Shown here piece after piece: positions 15,706 to 23,269 of a DNA stretch of 64,000 bases. The translations under genes and the position numbers were made by a program. Numbering within the stretch: position 1 is the first letter of the stretch; each line of letters opens with the position of its first letter. The DNA comes from VRUE01 sp963753585 (GTDB taxonomy: Bacteria; Actinomycetota; Thermoleophilia; Solirubrobacterales; 70-9). The notes under the pieces were generated by a model. That model was not told the DNA's origin. It ran no database searches and was given only the letters and a program-made list of their open reading frames with translations. The stretch covers positions 62,001 to 126,000 of the forward strand of contig CAVWCU010000002.1 of NCBI GenBank assembly GCA_963753585.1, read 5' to 3'.

Positions 15706-16872
15706 ATGTACGGACGCAAGGCCAACAGTGAGTTGAAACAGTCCGAACTGGAGGAGGCCCGCCGGGGCTTCATCCAGTTTCTTCGACGCAAGCGCTTTTC
15801 ACCTCAGTTCATTGCTAGTCACGGCGACGACCTGTTCGCCACCGCAGCGCTCGAATACAGCCGGAAGGTCGCCGAAGGCAAGGAGATCGACAGCCCGGCC
15901 GGTTGGCTCATCATCTGCGCCTGGCGACGGACCAAGAGCCTGCTGGAAGCCCAGGGACGATCGCCACACATCGTCTCGACCGACAAAACCGAGACGATCG
16001 AGGACGAGCTGGGGCGAAGCCCCGAGGACGTGACCCTTGACGAGGATCGGCTGCGGAAGGTGCAGGAGGCGGTCGACCAACTGTCGCTCGAGGAGAGGCG
16101 GCTACTTGAGCTCGCCTACTTCGAGGACATGCCCGTCCGCGAGGCGGCCCGCGAACTTCACTGGCATCCCTCCAAGGCGCAGCGTTGCCATGAGGCGGCG
16201 CGCAAGCACCTACACCAGCTGCTCGGCGTCGACAGCCTCGATGAGCTGGAGATCATCGTTGGTCTCGCCGCCTACATCTCACTGGCAGACAAGGCATCCA
16301 CCCCACACCTCCCGGCTGGCGTCGAGGCGGCCGCCGAGACGATCGGCCGGGGCATCGACCACGGCTGGGCGCGAGCGCAGGACCTCGCTCGCCGCTTTCC
16401 TTTCGGCGGTGGCGCCGAGTCCTCGGCGACCGCCGCGCTCGGTGGCGGCGCCGGACGAGCAGCCGGCGTCTGCGCCACCGCCGCGCTCGCCTGCCTTGCG
16501 AGCGGAGTGGTCGGTCCTGGTGTCGGCGGCCTGATCGACGGTGGGAGTGCGCCCGCACCCAAGCAGCGCGACGTCGCCGCCGCGCCGCGCGTCGCTCCCC
16601 TGACCCCGAGGAGCAATTCCACGTCTTCGTCGCCGCCCGAACCGAAGCCGCCTAGCCCGAGCAACGGCGGCAGAGACGGCGCGAGCGGCACCGCGAGCGC
16701 GGAACGCACCAGGCGCGCGACCCAGGCCGTCCGCTCGCAGTCGTTGGAGTCGGCGGCGGGAGGCTCAGAAGTGAGCAGCGCTCCGGTCGAATCGGCGCCG
16801 GTCGCCGAATCGAGCCCTCCCCCGTCCAGCTCGACCCCCACTCAAGTCGCAAACCAGCAGTTCGGACCCTGA
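15706..16872 (+). CDS. Sigma-70-like factor fused to a membrane/proline-rich C-terminal region
   Basis: 388 aa. Residues ~15-80 resemble sigma region 2 (RRGFIQFLRRKRFSPQF, GWLIICAWRRTKSLLE). Residues ~125-175 are a sigma region 4 helix-turn-helix: LSLEERRLLELAYFEDMPV, then REAARELHWHPSKAQRCHEAARKHL. After that comes a hydrophobic, glycine/alanine-rich stretch near residues 245-285 (AAGVCATAALACLASGVVG) that could span the membrane, and a ~100-residue Pro/Ser/Thr-rich tail. A sigma factor tethered to the membrane would be held inactive until released; this is inference. It lies 88 nt after promoter copy 2 and may control that motif class itself. Confidence 0.72.
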   Translation: MYGRKANSELKQSELEEARRGFIQFLRRKRFSPQFIASHGDDLFATAALEYSRKVAEGKEIDSPAGWLIICAWRRTKSLLEAQGRSPHIVSTDKTETIEDELGRSPEDVTLDEDRLRKVQEAVDQLSLEERRLLELAYFEDMPVREAARELHWHPSKAQRCHEAARKHLHQLLGVDSLDELEIIVGLAAYISLADKASTPHLPAGVEAAAETIGRGIDHGWARAQDLARRFPFGGGAESSATAALGGGAGRAAGVCATAALACLASGVVGPGVGGLIDGGSAPAPKQRDVAAAPRVAPLTPRSNSTSSSPPEPKPPSPSNGGRDGASGTASAERTRRATQAVRSQSLESAAGGSEVSSAPVESAPVAESSPPPSSSTPTQVANQQFGP

Positions 16873-16880
16873 GAGGCAAA

Positions 16881-18461
16881 GTGATGAGAGACGCGATCCG
16901 ACAACTGACCAACGTTTCCCGGTGGTTGCCCGCTGTCCTCCTGGCGGCGCTCTTTCTCCTCCCATCGAGCGCCCAGGCCGGCAGCTACATCGTCGCTCAG
17001 TGCTCGCCGGGGGTCTACACCGGCGCGGACGACGCGGGCTTCACCGCCTCGACCACCCACTACACGCCGCGCGTGGACTGCTCGCCATCGTCACCGGGGC
17101 TCCAGATCGCACATACCCTCTTTAGTGGCGAAACCGGAACCGTGCAGGGCGGCTTTGGCGCCTGGGTGTGGACGGCGCCAGCGGGCACCTACATCACCGG
17201 AGGATCGACGTTCAGCCGCCTGGCGACCGAATCGGGACAGCACGGCTACCTGGCCGTCTCTCCCGACAGCGGCGGAGGTCTCTCCTACGAGAATCAGAAC
17301 GACGATCAGGGCCACGAGTCGGGCATCCCGGCTGGCAACTGGCGCTTCTTGGTCGCCCGCCTGGAATGCACGCAGCCGAACAACGGGAACCGCTGTGTCG
17401 GCGTCGCCGGAGGGGCGCACACCTACGTCAAGCAGGTCCGCATCCAGCTCACCGACGTCGTTTCCCCGACCATCTCGATCGGCGGCTCGATGTTCTCGGG
17501 CGCCGAACTGCGCGGGCCGCAGACGATCTCAGTCTCGGCCGCCGACCAGGGCGCCGGGCTGCGATTGGTGCAGGTCGTAGTCAACGGCCAAGGGGCGACC
17601 GGCGATGACCTCTCGGCAGCCTGCCATCCACTGCCGGGCAATATGACCTCGCGCCTCTCGCCCTGCCCGCCGAGCTTCGGCAAGACCTACACGCTCGACA
17701 CGGCGAAGGCGCCGTTTCGAGAGGGCATCAACTCGATCTCAGTCTGCGCCTACGACTACGCGCAGACGGGGACGCCCAACGCCGCCTGCGAATCGAAGGA
17801 AGTCCTCATCAACAACCTCTGCCCCGGCTCGACGGTAGGTGGCGGCAACACGATCACCGCAGGCTTCGCGGGCAACAACAAGGGCGTGCGGACCCTGGCT
17901 TTCCGTCGTCGCGCCCTGATCCGCGGGCGTCTCCGCGACCCAGCGGGCAACTCGGTCGCCAACGCCCAGGTCTGCCTCCAGGGACACACCGCTCTCCCCG
18001 GTCGCCCCTTCCATCTGATCGGCACCGCGACGACGAATGAAAACGGCGGCTGGACGTTCAAGCTGCGCCGGGGCCCGTCTCGGTCCTTTCGGGTCGCCTA
18101 TCGCTTCGGGGCGTTCCAGACCTCCACCGATCTGACCCTCCACATGCGGACCAGGGTGACGCTCCACCTGAGCCGCCACCGCACCCGCGTCCACAAACGG
18201 ATCTACTTCTCCGGGGAGATCGCCGGGCCGCGCTGCGCCCTGCGCGTTGTCGTCATGCGCGGGACGGTGCCAGGCGCGAAGCGGCGGTTCCTAGTCCGGC
18301 GCGCGAAGACTGACGCGCTCTGTCACTACCGCGCCGCCTACGCCTTCTCTCCGGTGCCGAGGACTACGAGATTTGTTTTCAACGCCGTCGTGCCCGAACA
18401 GAACGGGTATCCCTACGTGCGAGGGCACTCCGTACCTCGCTACATCCGAGTGAGGCGGTAA
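16881..18461 (+). CDS. Large secreted protein of unknown function
   Basis: 526 aa, 8 nt after the sigma-like gene. An N-terminal signal peptide (WLPAVLLAALFLLPSSAQA) is followed by an extracellular region with several cysteine pairs (AQCSPG, VDCSPSS, ECTQPNNGNRC, ACHP, PCPPS) and beta-rich segments. Residues ~300-440 resemble Ig-like or carboxypeptidase-regulatory-like folds (RRRALIRGRLRDPAGNSVAN, ATTNENGGWTFKLRRG). There is no sortase motif or C-terminal anchor. Its place among transfer genes suggests a surface or adhesion role in mating contact, but this is only context. I do not recognise a named family. Confidence 0.6.
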   Translation: MMRDAIRQLTNVSRWLPAVLLAALFLLPSSAQAGSYIVAQCSPGVYTGADDAGFTASTTHYTPRVDCSPSSPGLQIAHTLFSGETGTVQGGFGAWVWTAPAGTYITGGSTFSRLATESGQHGYLAVSPDSGGGLSYENQNDDQGHESGIPAGNWRFLVARLECTQPNNGNRCVGVAGGAHTYVKQVRIQLTDVVSPTISIGGSMFSGAELRGPQTISVSAADQGAGLRLVQVVVNGQGATGDDLSAACHPLPGNMTSRLSPCPPSFGKTYTLDTAKAPFREGINSISVCAYDYAQTGTPNAACESKEVLINNLCPGSTVGGGNTITAGFAGNNKGVRTLAFRRRALIRGRLRDPAGNSVANAQVCLQGHTALPGRPFHLIGTATTNENGGWTFKLRRGPSRSFRVAYRFGAFQTSTDLTLHMRTRVTLHLSRHRTRVHKRIYFSGEIAGPRCALRVVVMRGTVPGAKRRFLVRRAKTDALCHYRAAYAFSPVPRTTRFVFNAVVPEQNGYPYVRGHSVPRYIRVRR

Positions 18462-18498
18462 TCACCACATGCTCGGGGTCGAACAAGGAGGACACGCC

Positions 18499-18900
18499 AT
18501 GAAGATCAAGCTCAGCCGCCGCTCGACCGTCGTGGTCGTGGCCGCAATCGTGATGCTCGTGCTGGGTGGAAGCGCACTCGCGCAGTCGGGCCAGGTCGCG
18601 GCTCGCGCCGCTCACCACGGCAAGATCAAGTACCGCTTCGGGAAGATCGTCGACACCGACACCACCGCCAACGACGGGCAATTCAACTATGCGCACGGCA
18701 AGGCCCGATGCAAACACGGTGAGCGCCTGATTTCCGGGGGCTTGCGACTACACCACGGCAGCCTCACGACGATCATCGGCCACTTCCAGATGGTGGAATC
18801 CGGCCCGATCAAACGAGAATGGGCAGTCACCGCCAGCTCCGACATGGGCGGAGCCGCACGCGCCGATTTCGTCGTCGTTGCTTCCTGCGAAGTTCGATAG
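18499..18900 (+). CDS. Small secreted protein, unknown
   Basis: 133 aa from the ATG at 18499, chosen because AAGGAGGACACGCC lies directly upstream; the longer frame from 18469 lacks an SD. A signal peptide (VVVVAAIVMLVLGGSALAQ) is followed by a ~100-residue mature domain with two cysteines (ARCKHGERLISGGLRL and VVASCEVR). That pattern, CKxGERLISGG...F.VVASCE, is a repeated theme in extracytoplasmic actinobacterial proteins of unknown role. It is the third gene of the plus-strand operon from promoter copy 2. Confidence 0.6.
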   Translation: MKIKLSRRSTVVVVAAIVMLVLGGSALAQSGQVAARAAHHGKIKYRFGKIVDTDTTANDGQFNYAHGKARCKHGERLISGGLRLHHGSLTTIIGHFQMVESGPIKREWAVTASSDMGGAARADFVVVASCEVR

Positions 18901-18963
18901 CGAGGCCATAGGCATAGGGAGGGCGCAATGGCTTCTCGCCTGGTCGTGCCCTAGCTTTTCGCC

Positions 18964-20721
18964 ATGCAACTCGATCCGATCGTGTCCCTTTCCGTCGCAA
19001 TTGCCGAGGCACCTGGCAGCTTTGCGGTCCTGCTTGGTGCCGGCGTCTCCCGCGACGCGGGTGTGCCCACGGGCGAGCAGGTCTTCTGGAGCGGTGTCGG
19101 CGAGCTTTACCGACTGGAGAACGAGACCGAGGAGACCCCTGATCAGGAGGCCCTCGAAGCCTGGCTTCACGAGCAGGATCGTGGAGACCTTGACTACAGC
19201 AGTCTTCTTGAGCTGGTCGCCCCCGATCCTGCTATTCGCCGTGAGTACCTCGCCAAGCACTTCGAGGGTCGCGAGCCAGGGTCCGCCCATGAGCGACTGG
19301 CCGCACTCGCCGAGGCCGGCCACGTGCGTGTCTTCGTAACCACCAATTTCGACCGCCTTCTCGAGCGCGCACTTCTTGCTCGCGGGATCGAGCCGATCGT
19401 AGTCACCAGCGCCGCCGAGCTTGCCCAAGCTCCACGCCGAGAGCACACCACCTGCTATGTGCTGAAGCCCCACGGCGACTATCTTCAGGAGACCATCCGC
19501 AACACCCGAGGCGAGCTTTCGGATCTCGGCGCGGAGATCGAAGCCGAGCTTGCCGAGGTCTTCGACCGCTTTGGGCTCCTCGTTCTCGGCTATGCAGGCA
19601 ATGACGAGGCAATCACCAAAGCGATTCGCTCCCGCAGCTCGCGCTACGGCCTTTACTGGGTCGCTCGCTCCGACCCCGCTGGTCCTGCTCAAAGCTTGAT
19701 CGAGGCAACCGGTGGCCGCGTCATTCTGCGGGAGAGCGCAGCGATATTCCTTTCCGACCTAGAGCAACGTCTGCTGGTATATCGCGATCACCCCAGCGGC
19801 CACACTCCGCTGGAGGTCCACGACGAGATCCTTCGGCTGGCTCGTGCCGAGGATCGAGTTGGTCTGGCGGAGGTCATGCGTCGGGAGCGCCGCCAATTTG
19901 CCACCGTCCTTGAAGAGACGATTGAGGGGCATCGCACCCAACGGCCTGAAGAGGAGTCCATTCTCGATGCCTATGACGCAATCCTTCCTGCGCTGCACCG
20001 TCGCCTTGCCGGAATGCTGCCCCTCATCGCCTACGACGCCGATGCGTTCGCTGGAGAGATTCGCGCCCTCACCGACTTGCTCGAACGACAACCTCATTCG
20101 GGCGGCTACACCTTCTGGCCAGAGCTTGCGGATTGGAGCACTTGGTGGCTGACCTACGCCGCTGGCACCTTTGCACTTCGACTCGAACGCTTCGAGGCGG
20201 TTGGGACACTGCTCGCGGCTACCTTCAGCGTCAACGAACGGGTCCCGGTGCGGCTCGCCGCCCCAGTGAGAGAGGATGCGGGGCATGGGCTCGGTAAGCT
20301 CGTGCTCGCCCGCGAAGGAATAACCAATCGGGCCATCCCTCGCTATTCGCAGCTCCTTAGCTCGCTCGAACAGCTCGATGTCATCAAGGATCGTTGGCCC
20401 GAGCTGCTCGAAGGTGATGACGAGCCTGTAAAGAGTGCCGACGAATTCGACTTCCTAGTCACGCTCAGCTGTGGCCTGAATCCTGGCCGCCCACCTCTGG
20501 CGCACTGGAGCATGCGCGACCTAGGCGCCGTCCCACTCGCTCGACGCCTGCGGGCCGATGACGCTTTCCGGGCCCGGGTTTCCAAGGCTCTACAACTCGA
20601 ATCCGAGGAATTCTTTGACCGAGCCTGCGAAGCTCTGAAGCGGCACCAGCGCCCCGAGAACACCTTCGCCGCCTCAAATGCCCATTCGATTCTTCTCGCG
20701 AGCGAGGAGGAAGCTCCGTAG
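18964..20721 (+). CDS. SIR2-domain protein, probable NAD-consuming defence effector
   Basis: 585 aa. The N-terminal ~270 residues are a SIR2-like Rossmann domain: FAVLLGAGVSRDAGVPTG (NAD-binding GAGxSxxxGxP), VFVTTNFDRLLE, YVLKPHGD with the catalytic-type histidine, and LVLGYAGNDEAI. The C-terminal ~300 residues are helical with no known motif and would sense the trigger. Standalone SIR2 proteins of this size deplete NAD+ upon phage infection in several defence systems. No ThsB-like TIR or prokaryotic Argonaute (pAgo) partner is adjacent. The facing gene at 20749-21654 ends 27 bp away. No SD is visible before the ATG, so a leaderless start is possible. Confidence 0.75.
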   Translation: MQLDPIVSLSVAIAEAPGSFAVLLGAGVSRDAGVPTGEQVFWSGVGELYRLENETEETPDQEALEAWLHEQDRGDLDYSSLLELVAPDPAIRREYLAKHFEGREPGSAHERLAALAEAGHVRVFVTTNFDRLLERALLARGIEPIVVTSAAELAQAPRREHTTCYVLKPHGDYLQETIRNTRGELSDLGAEIEAELAEVFDRFGLLVLGYAGNDEAITKAIRSRSSRYGLYWVARSDPAGPAQSLIEATGGRVILRESAAIFLSDLEQRLLVYRDHPSGHTPLEVHDEILRLARAEDRVGLAEVMRRERRQFATVLEETIEGHRTQRPEEESILDAYDAILPALHRRLAGMLPLIAYDADAFAGEIRALTDLLERQPHSGGYTFWPELADWSTWWLTYAAGTFALRLERFEAVGTLLAATFSVNERVPVRLAAPVREDAGHGLGKLVLAREGITNRAIPRYSQLLSSLEQLDVIKDRWPELLEGDDEPVKSADEFDFLVTLSCGLNPGRPPLAHWSMRDLGAVPLARRLRADDAFRARVSKALQLESEEFFDRACEALKRHQRPENTFAASNAHSILLASEEEAP

Positions 20722-20748
20722 AGGAGCGCGCCGGCGAAGCCAGGCGGG

Positions 20749-21654
20749 TTACTCCAATGCGCCTGGGTTCGGTGCCTCAATCCAGATTGCAATCGCTGCC
20801 GCAATCGGGCCGGTGCGTCGATAGAACAACCTCTGAATCCGATCATCTTCAATCGAGTCAAACCGGTTCCCCTCTCGGCATTCCAACAGCTCCTCGCCAA
20901 CGAACTCCTCCAGTCGCCAGCCATAGGCCGGGAGTGGCGCCAAGTCATCTAGATCGCCAAGGCAAGGAGAGGTTGCCGCCAACCCCGGCAGCATCCCGTG
21001 CACAAGGCCGGCGGGAGCAATTCTGACGCCGAGCTCGGGGATTCCAGACGGCGGAGCTTGTCCCTCCAAAGGAAAGCGCTGCGTGAAGGGCACCGACCAA
21101 GGGTTGTATAGCTGGTAATAGACATCCAATCCGACGCCCTCTAGATAGTCATCAATGACTTCAACCTGATTTGAGTCACGCTTCAAAGCTCGATAGCAGC
21201 TCTCGCTACTGAAGCTGAACTCTGCGTCGGAGCCAATCGAGAGATGCTGATCCTCAGGGTCGGCGAGCCGCGCGAAACCGATTTGGTAGTCGGTTGAGCT
21301 GTCCTCACGGATTGGCGTGCGGTCAGGGAACAATCGCTTCGATTGCAGGAGAGCAACCTTGCTGACTCGCTCCTCGGCCAAGCGCAGGAACAACAAGACA
21401 CCAATGTCTGCGATCTCCCACGAGCCAAAGTGCCTCATCCCGCCGAGATAGTGAGTCTCGATCTTCACAGTCCAACCTGATGCCAATGAGGCGGGCGACG
21501 AGTAGTGGCCAAAATGCTCGATCCAGGTCATGTCGAATGAGCCCTCGGGCAGATTGGGAGCGAGAAAGAACTTCGAGGAGATACGCGCATTGCACTCAGC
21601 AAACGCCGAGTGCAGCCATTCGCGTACGTCAGCTGGGATCTCAGTCACGATCAA
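20749..21654 (-). CDS. Unknown protein with nuclease-like residues, converges on the SIR2 gene
   Basis: 301 aa, not assignable to a named family. One block, WEIADIGVLLFLR about 15 residues before KVALLQSKRLFP (residues ~75-110), has the spacing of a PD-(D/E)XK core with Glu, Asp and a Q-x-K ending, as in Mrr-type enzymes. The segment before it (GWTVKIETHYLGGM) could be the first core strand. No signal peptide or membrane helix is present. The gene is convergent with the SIR2 gene and is separated from the membrane-protein gene upstream by 42 bp. A nuclease or antiphage role is inference from residues and neighbourhood. Confidence 0.45.
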   Translation of the reverse strand: MIVTEIPADVREWLHSAFAECNARISSKFFLAPNLPEGSFDMTWIEHFGHYSSPASLASGWTVKIETHYLGGMRHFGSWEIADIGVLLFLRLAEERVSKVALLQSKRLFPDRTPIREDSSTDYQIGFARLADPEDQHLSIGSDAEFSFSSESCYRALKRDSNQVEVIDDYLEGVGLDVYYQLYNPWSVPFTQRFPLEGQAPPSGIPELGVRIAPAGLVHGMLPGLAATSPCLGDLDDLAPLPAYGWRLEEFVGEELLECREGNRFDSIEDDRIQRLFYRRTGPIAAAIAIWIEAPNPGALE

Positions 21655-21696
21655 TCTCCTCTGCTCAGCTCACCTGATTCCAGACTCAGGACCGAA

Positions 21697-22041
21697 TCAC
21701 ATGTTGCCGCCTGGCGCCTTGGTGCCCATCTGCTTCTGACCCTCTTCCACAGGTCCCTTCGCCAGTTCTCGAATGTGTCGCGCCTCCTCGTGGATCGTCT
21801 TGAACTCGTACACCGTGACGAGAGTTCCAAGCCCAATGAGCACAGCCCCCAGGGCGATCACCGCGATGAACTCAGCCGGCGTGAAATTGGCTAGATCAGT
21901 CTCGACCTTGGAGGCAAGCCCGAAGATGACCATGAATCCGCCGAGCGTAAAGAGGAAAACCCGCGCTCCCTTGTCGGCCAAGTCACTGAGCTGGCTGATC
22001 ACTCCAACCGCAGCGTCAGTCAGTGGATCTGAAGTCTTCAA
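21697..22041 (-). CDS. Small membrane protein with two transmembrane helices
   Basis: About 114 aa from a TTG at 22041. That start has GAGGAGG five bases upstream; the ATG at 22077 has no SD. Two hydrophobic helices (VFLFTLGGFMVIFGLA and EFIAVIALGAVLIGLGTLVTVY) are joined by a short loop. A charged helical C-terminus follows (IHEEARHIRELAKGPVEEGQ). No family is recognised. It precedes the unknown putative nuclease gene on the same strand. Small two-helix proteins beside toxic effectors sometimes act as membrane partners, but nothing here proves it. Confidence 0.6.
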   Translation of the reverse strand: MKTSDPLTDAAVGVISQLSDLADKGARVFLFTLGGFMVIFGLASKVETDLANFTPAEFIAVIALGAVLIGLGTLVTVYEFKTIHEEARHIRELAKGPVEEGQKQMGTKAPGGNM

Positions 22042-22193
22042 TGCTGCCTCCTCTAACGTCGATTTGGGGTATCCCATCCGGCCGAGTCGAACTTGTCAAT
22101 GCGCAGGACGCTTTTGGGCATTTCCCCGCACCGTCGAGCAAGTCTCGTAGGCTGGCCCCAGGTCCGCGACTACCGAGCAACTTTGGCCAGGGC

Positions 22194-22221
22194 CGATGCA
22201 AGCGAGCGTCGCGTTGGACAG
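22194..22221 (+). promoter_or_regulatory. Element-specific promoter motif, copy 3 (T4SS operon)
   Basis: Plus strand CGATGCAA, 13 nt, TGGACAG. It stands 38 nt before the GTG of the first T4SS gene, which has its own SD (AAAGGAG). Boxes and spacing are identical to copies 1 and 2. Confidence 0.7.
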
Positions 22222-22259
22222 CGGAAGTGCAGAGGCACTTCTAGCCAAAGGAGTCCATC

Positions 22260-22580
22260 GTGGCCCTCGCAGTCTTCGTCAAGTTCCAGCTCGCCGTCGA
22301 GAGCGCCGCCGTCAGCATCAAACCGAACCCGAGCGGGGGACCAGGGACGCCGGCGCTGGAAAAACTCGTCAACTGGCTCGCGGCCGTGGTCCTGCTCGGC
22401 TGCGCTGCCGGGCTGCTGATCGGCGCCGCACAGTGGGCGCTCGGCAGCAAGTCCAACAACTTCAGCCACGCCTCTGACGGCAAGCAGAAGGTCCTCTACT
22501 CGCTGATCGCCGCCTTCGTCGTCGGCGCCGGGGCGGCCCTAATCAACTTCTTCTACACCTCCGGGCAGGCGGTCAAGTGA
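22260..22580 (+). CDS. Conjugal transfer membrane protein (VirB2/DUF6112-like)
   Basis: 106 aa from a GTG with a good SD. An N-terminal amphipathic segment is followed by two transmembrane helices (WLAAVVLLGCAAGLLIGAAQ and VLYSLIAAFVVGAGAALINFFY), separated by a short polar loop with KSNNFSHASDGKQKV. Size, topology and position as first gene of the T4SS operon match the small VirB2/TrbC-like membrane proteins of actinobacterial conjugation systems. Whether it polymerises as a pilin is unknown. Confidence 0.68.
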   Translation: MALAVFVKFQLAVESAAVSIKPNPSGGPGTPALEKLVNWLAAVVLLGCAAGLLIGAAQWALGSKSNNFSHASDGKQKVLYSLIAAFVVGAGAALINFFYTSGQAVK

Positions 22581-23269
22581 TGCGCTCACCCACCGAAGGC
22601 TCAGCGCCCGGGCGGCGACGTCTCGCCCTCGCCTGCACCGCCACGCTCCTCCTCGGCCTCCTCCTGGGCCACTCCCTCTCCTCCCCCAGCTCCGGTGGCG
22701 ACCGCGCCGCGACACCTGCCAAAGCCGGCGCGGCGCGGTCGCTCGCCGGCGTCCCGGTTTCCTTCCCCGATTCGCCTCGCGGGGCGGCCCAGGCGGTCGC
22801 CGCCTACCAGCGGGCCTTCGCCACCCCAGCGGTCCTACGGCCCGGCGTCCTGCGGTCGCGGATCGAGGCGGTGGCGACGCCCGAATACGCAGCGACGATG
22901 CTGGCGGCCAACTCGCCTGGCGCCGAACGCCTGGCGGCGGGACCGATCGGGACGGGAGTGCGCCGCGGAGTACAGACGCTCTACTCGGCGATCCCGATCG
23001 GCTACCGAGTCGAGTCCTTCGCGCCCGATCGTGCCCGCGTCCTCACCTGGGGCTTCACCCTGCTCGGCAACGCCTCCTCGGTGGAACCGGCCGCGTACTT
23101 CGGCCTGACCCACACCGAGCTCGTCTGGATGGAAGGCCGCTGGCGGATCGCCGAAACGCGGGGCGGCTTCGGGCCGACGCCGAAGCTGGCGACGAAGCCG
23201 GAACCGCTCGGCGCCTACGGCGTGATCGACCTGGCGCGGGGGCTTGAAAGCTATGAGCTGGCTCCCTAG
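22580..23269 (+). CDS. Conjugal transfer protein, VirB8/TcpC-like
   Basis: About 229 aa; the ATG at 22580 shares its A with the preceding stop (TGATG). One N-terminal membrane anchor (LACTATLLLGLLLGHSL) is followed by a ~40-residue linker. The extracytoplasmic domain then begins with PRGAAQAVAAYQRAF and ends in strands (VESFAPDRARVLTWGFTLLG, LVWMEGRWRIAETRGG) typical of the NTF2-like VirB8/TcpC fold. VirB8-like proteins scaffold the inner-membrane T4SS complex. The assignment rests on topology, the W-RI edge strand and operon position. Confidence 0.65.
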   Translation: MRSPTEGSAPGRRRLALACTATLLLGLLLGHSLSSPSSGGDRAATPAKAGAARSLAGVPVSFPDSPRGAAQAVAAYQRAFATPAVLRPGVLRSRIEAVATPEYAATMLAANSPGAERLAAGPIGTGVRRGVQTLYSAIPIGYRVESFAPDRARVLTWGFTLLGNASSVEPAAYFGLTHTELVWMEGRWRIAETRGGFGPTPKLATKPEPLGAYGVIDLARGLESYELAP

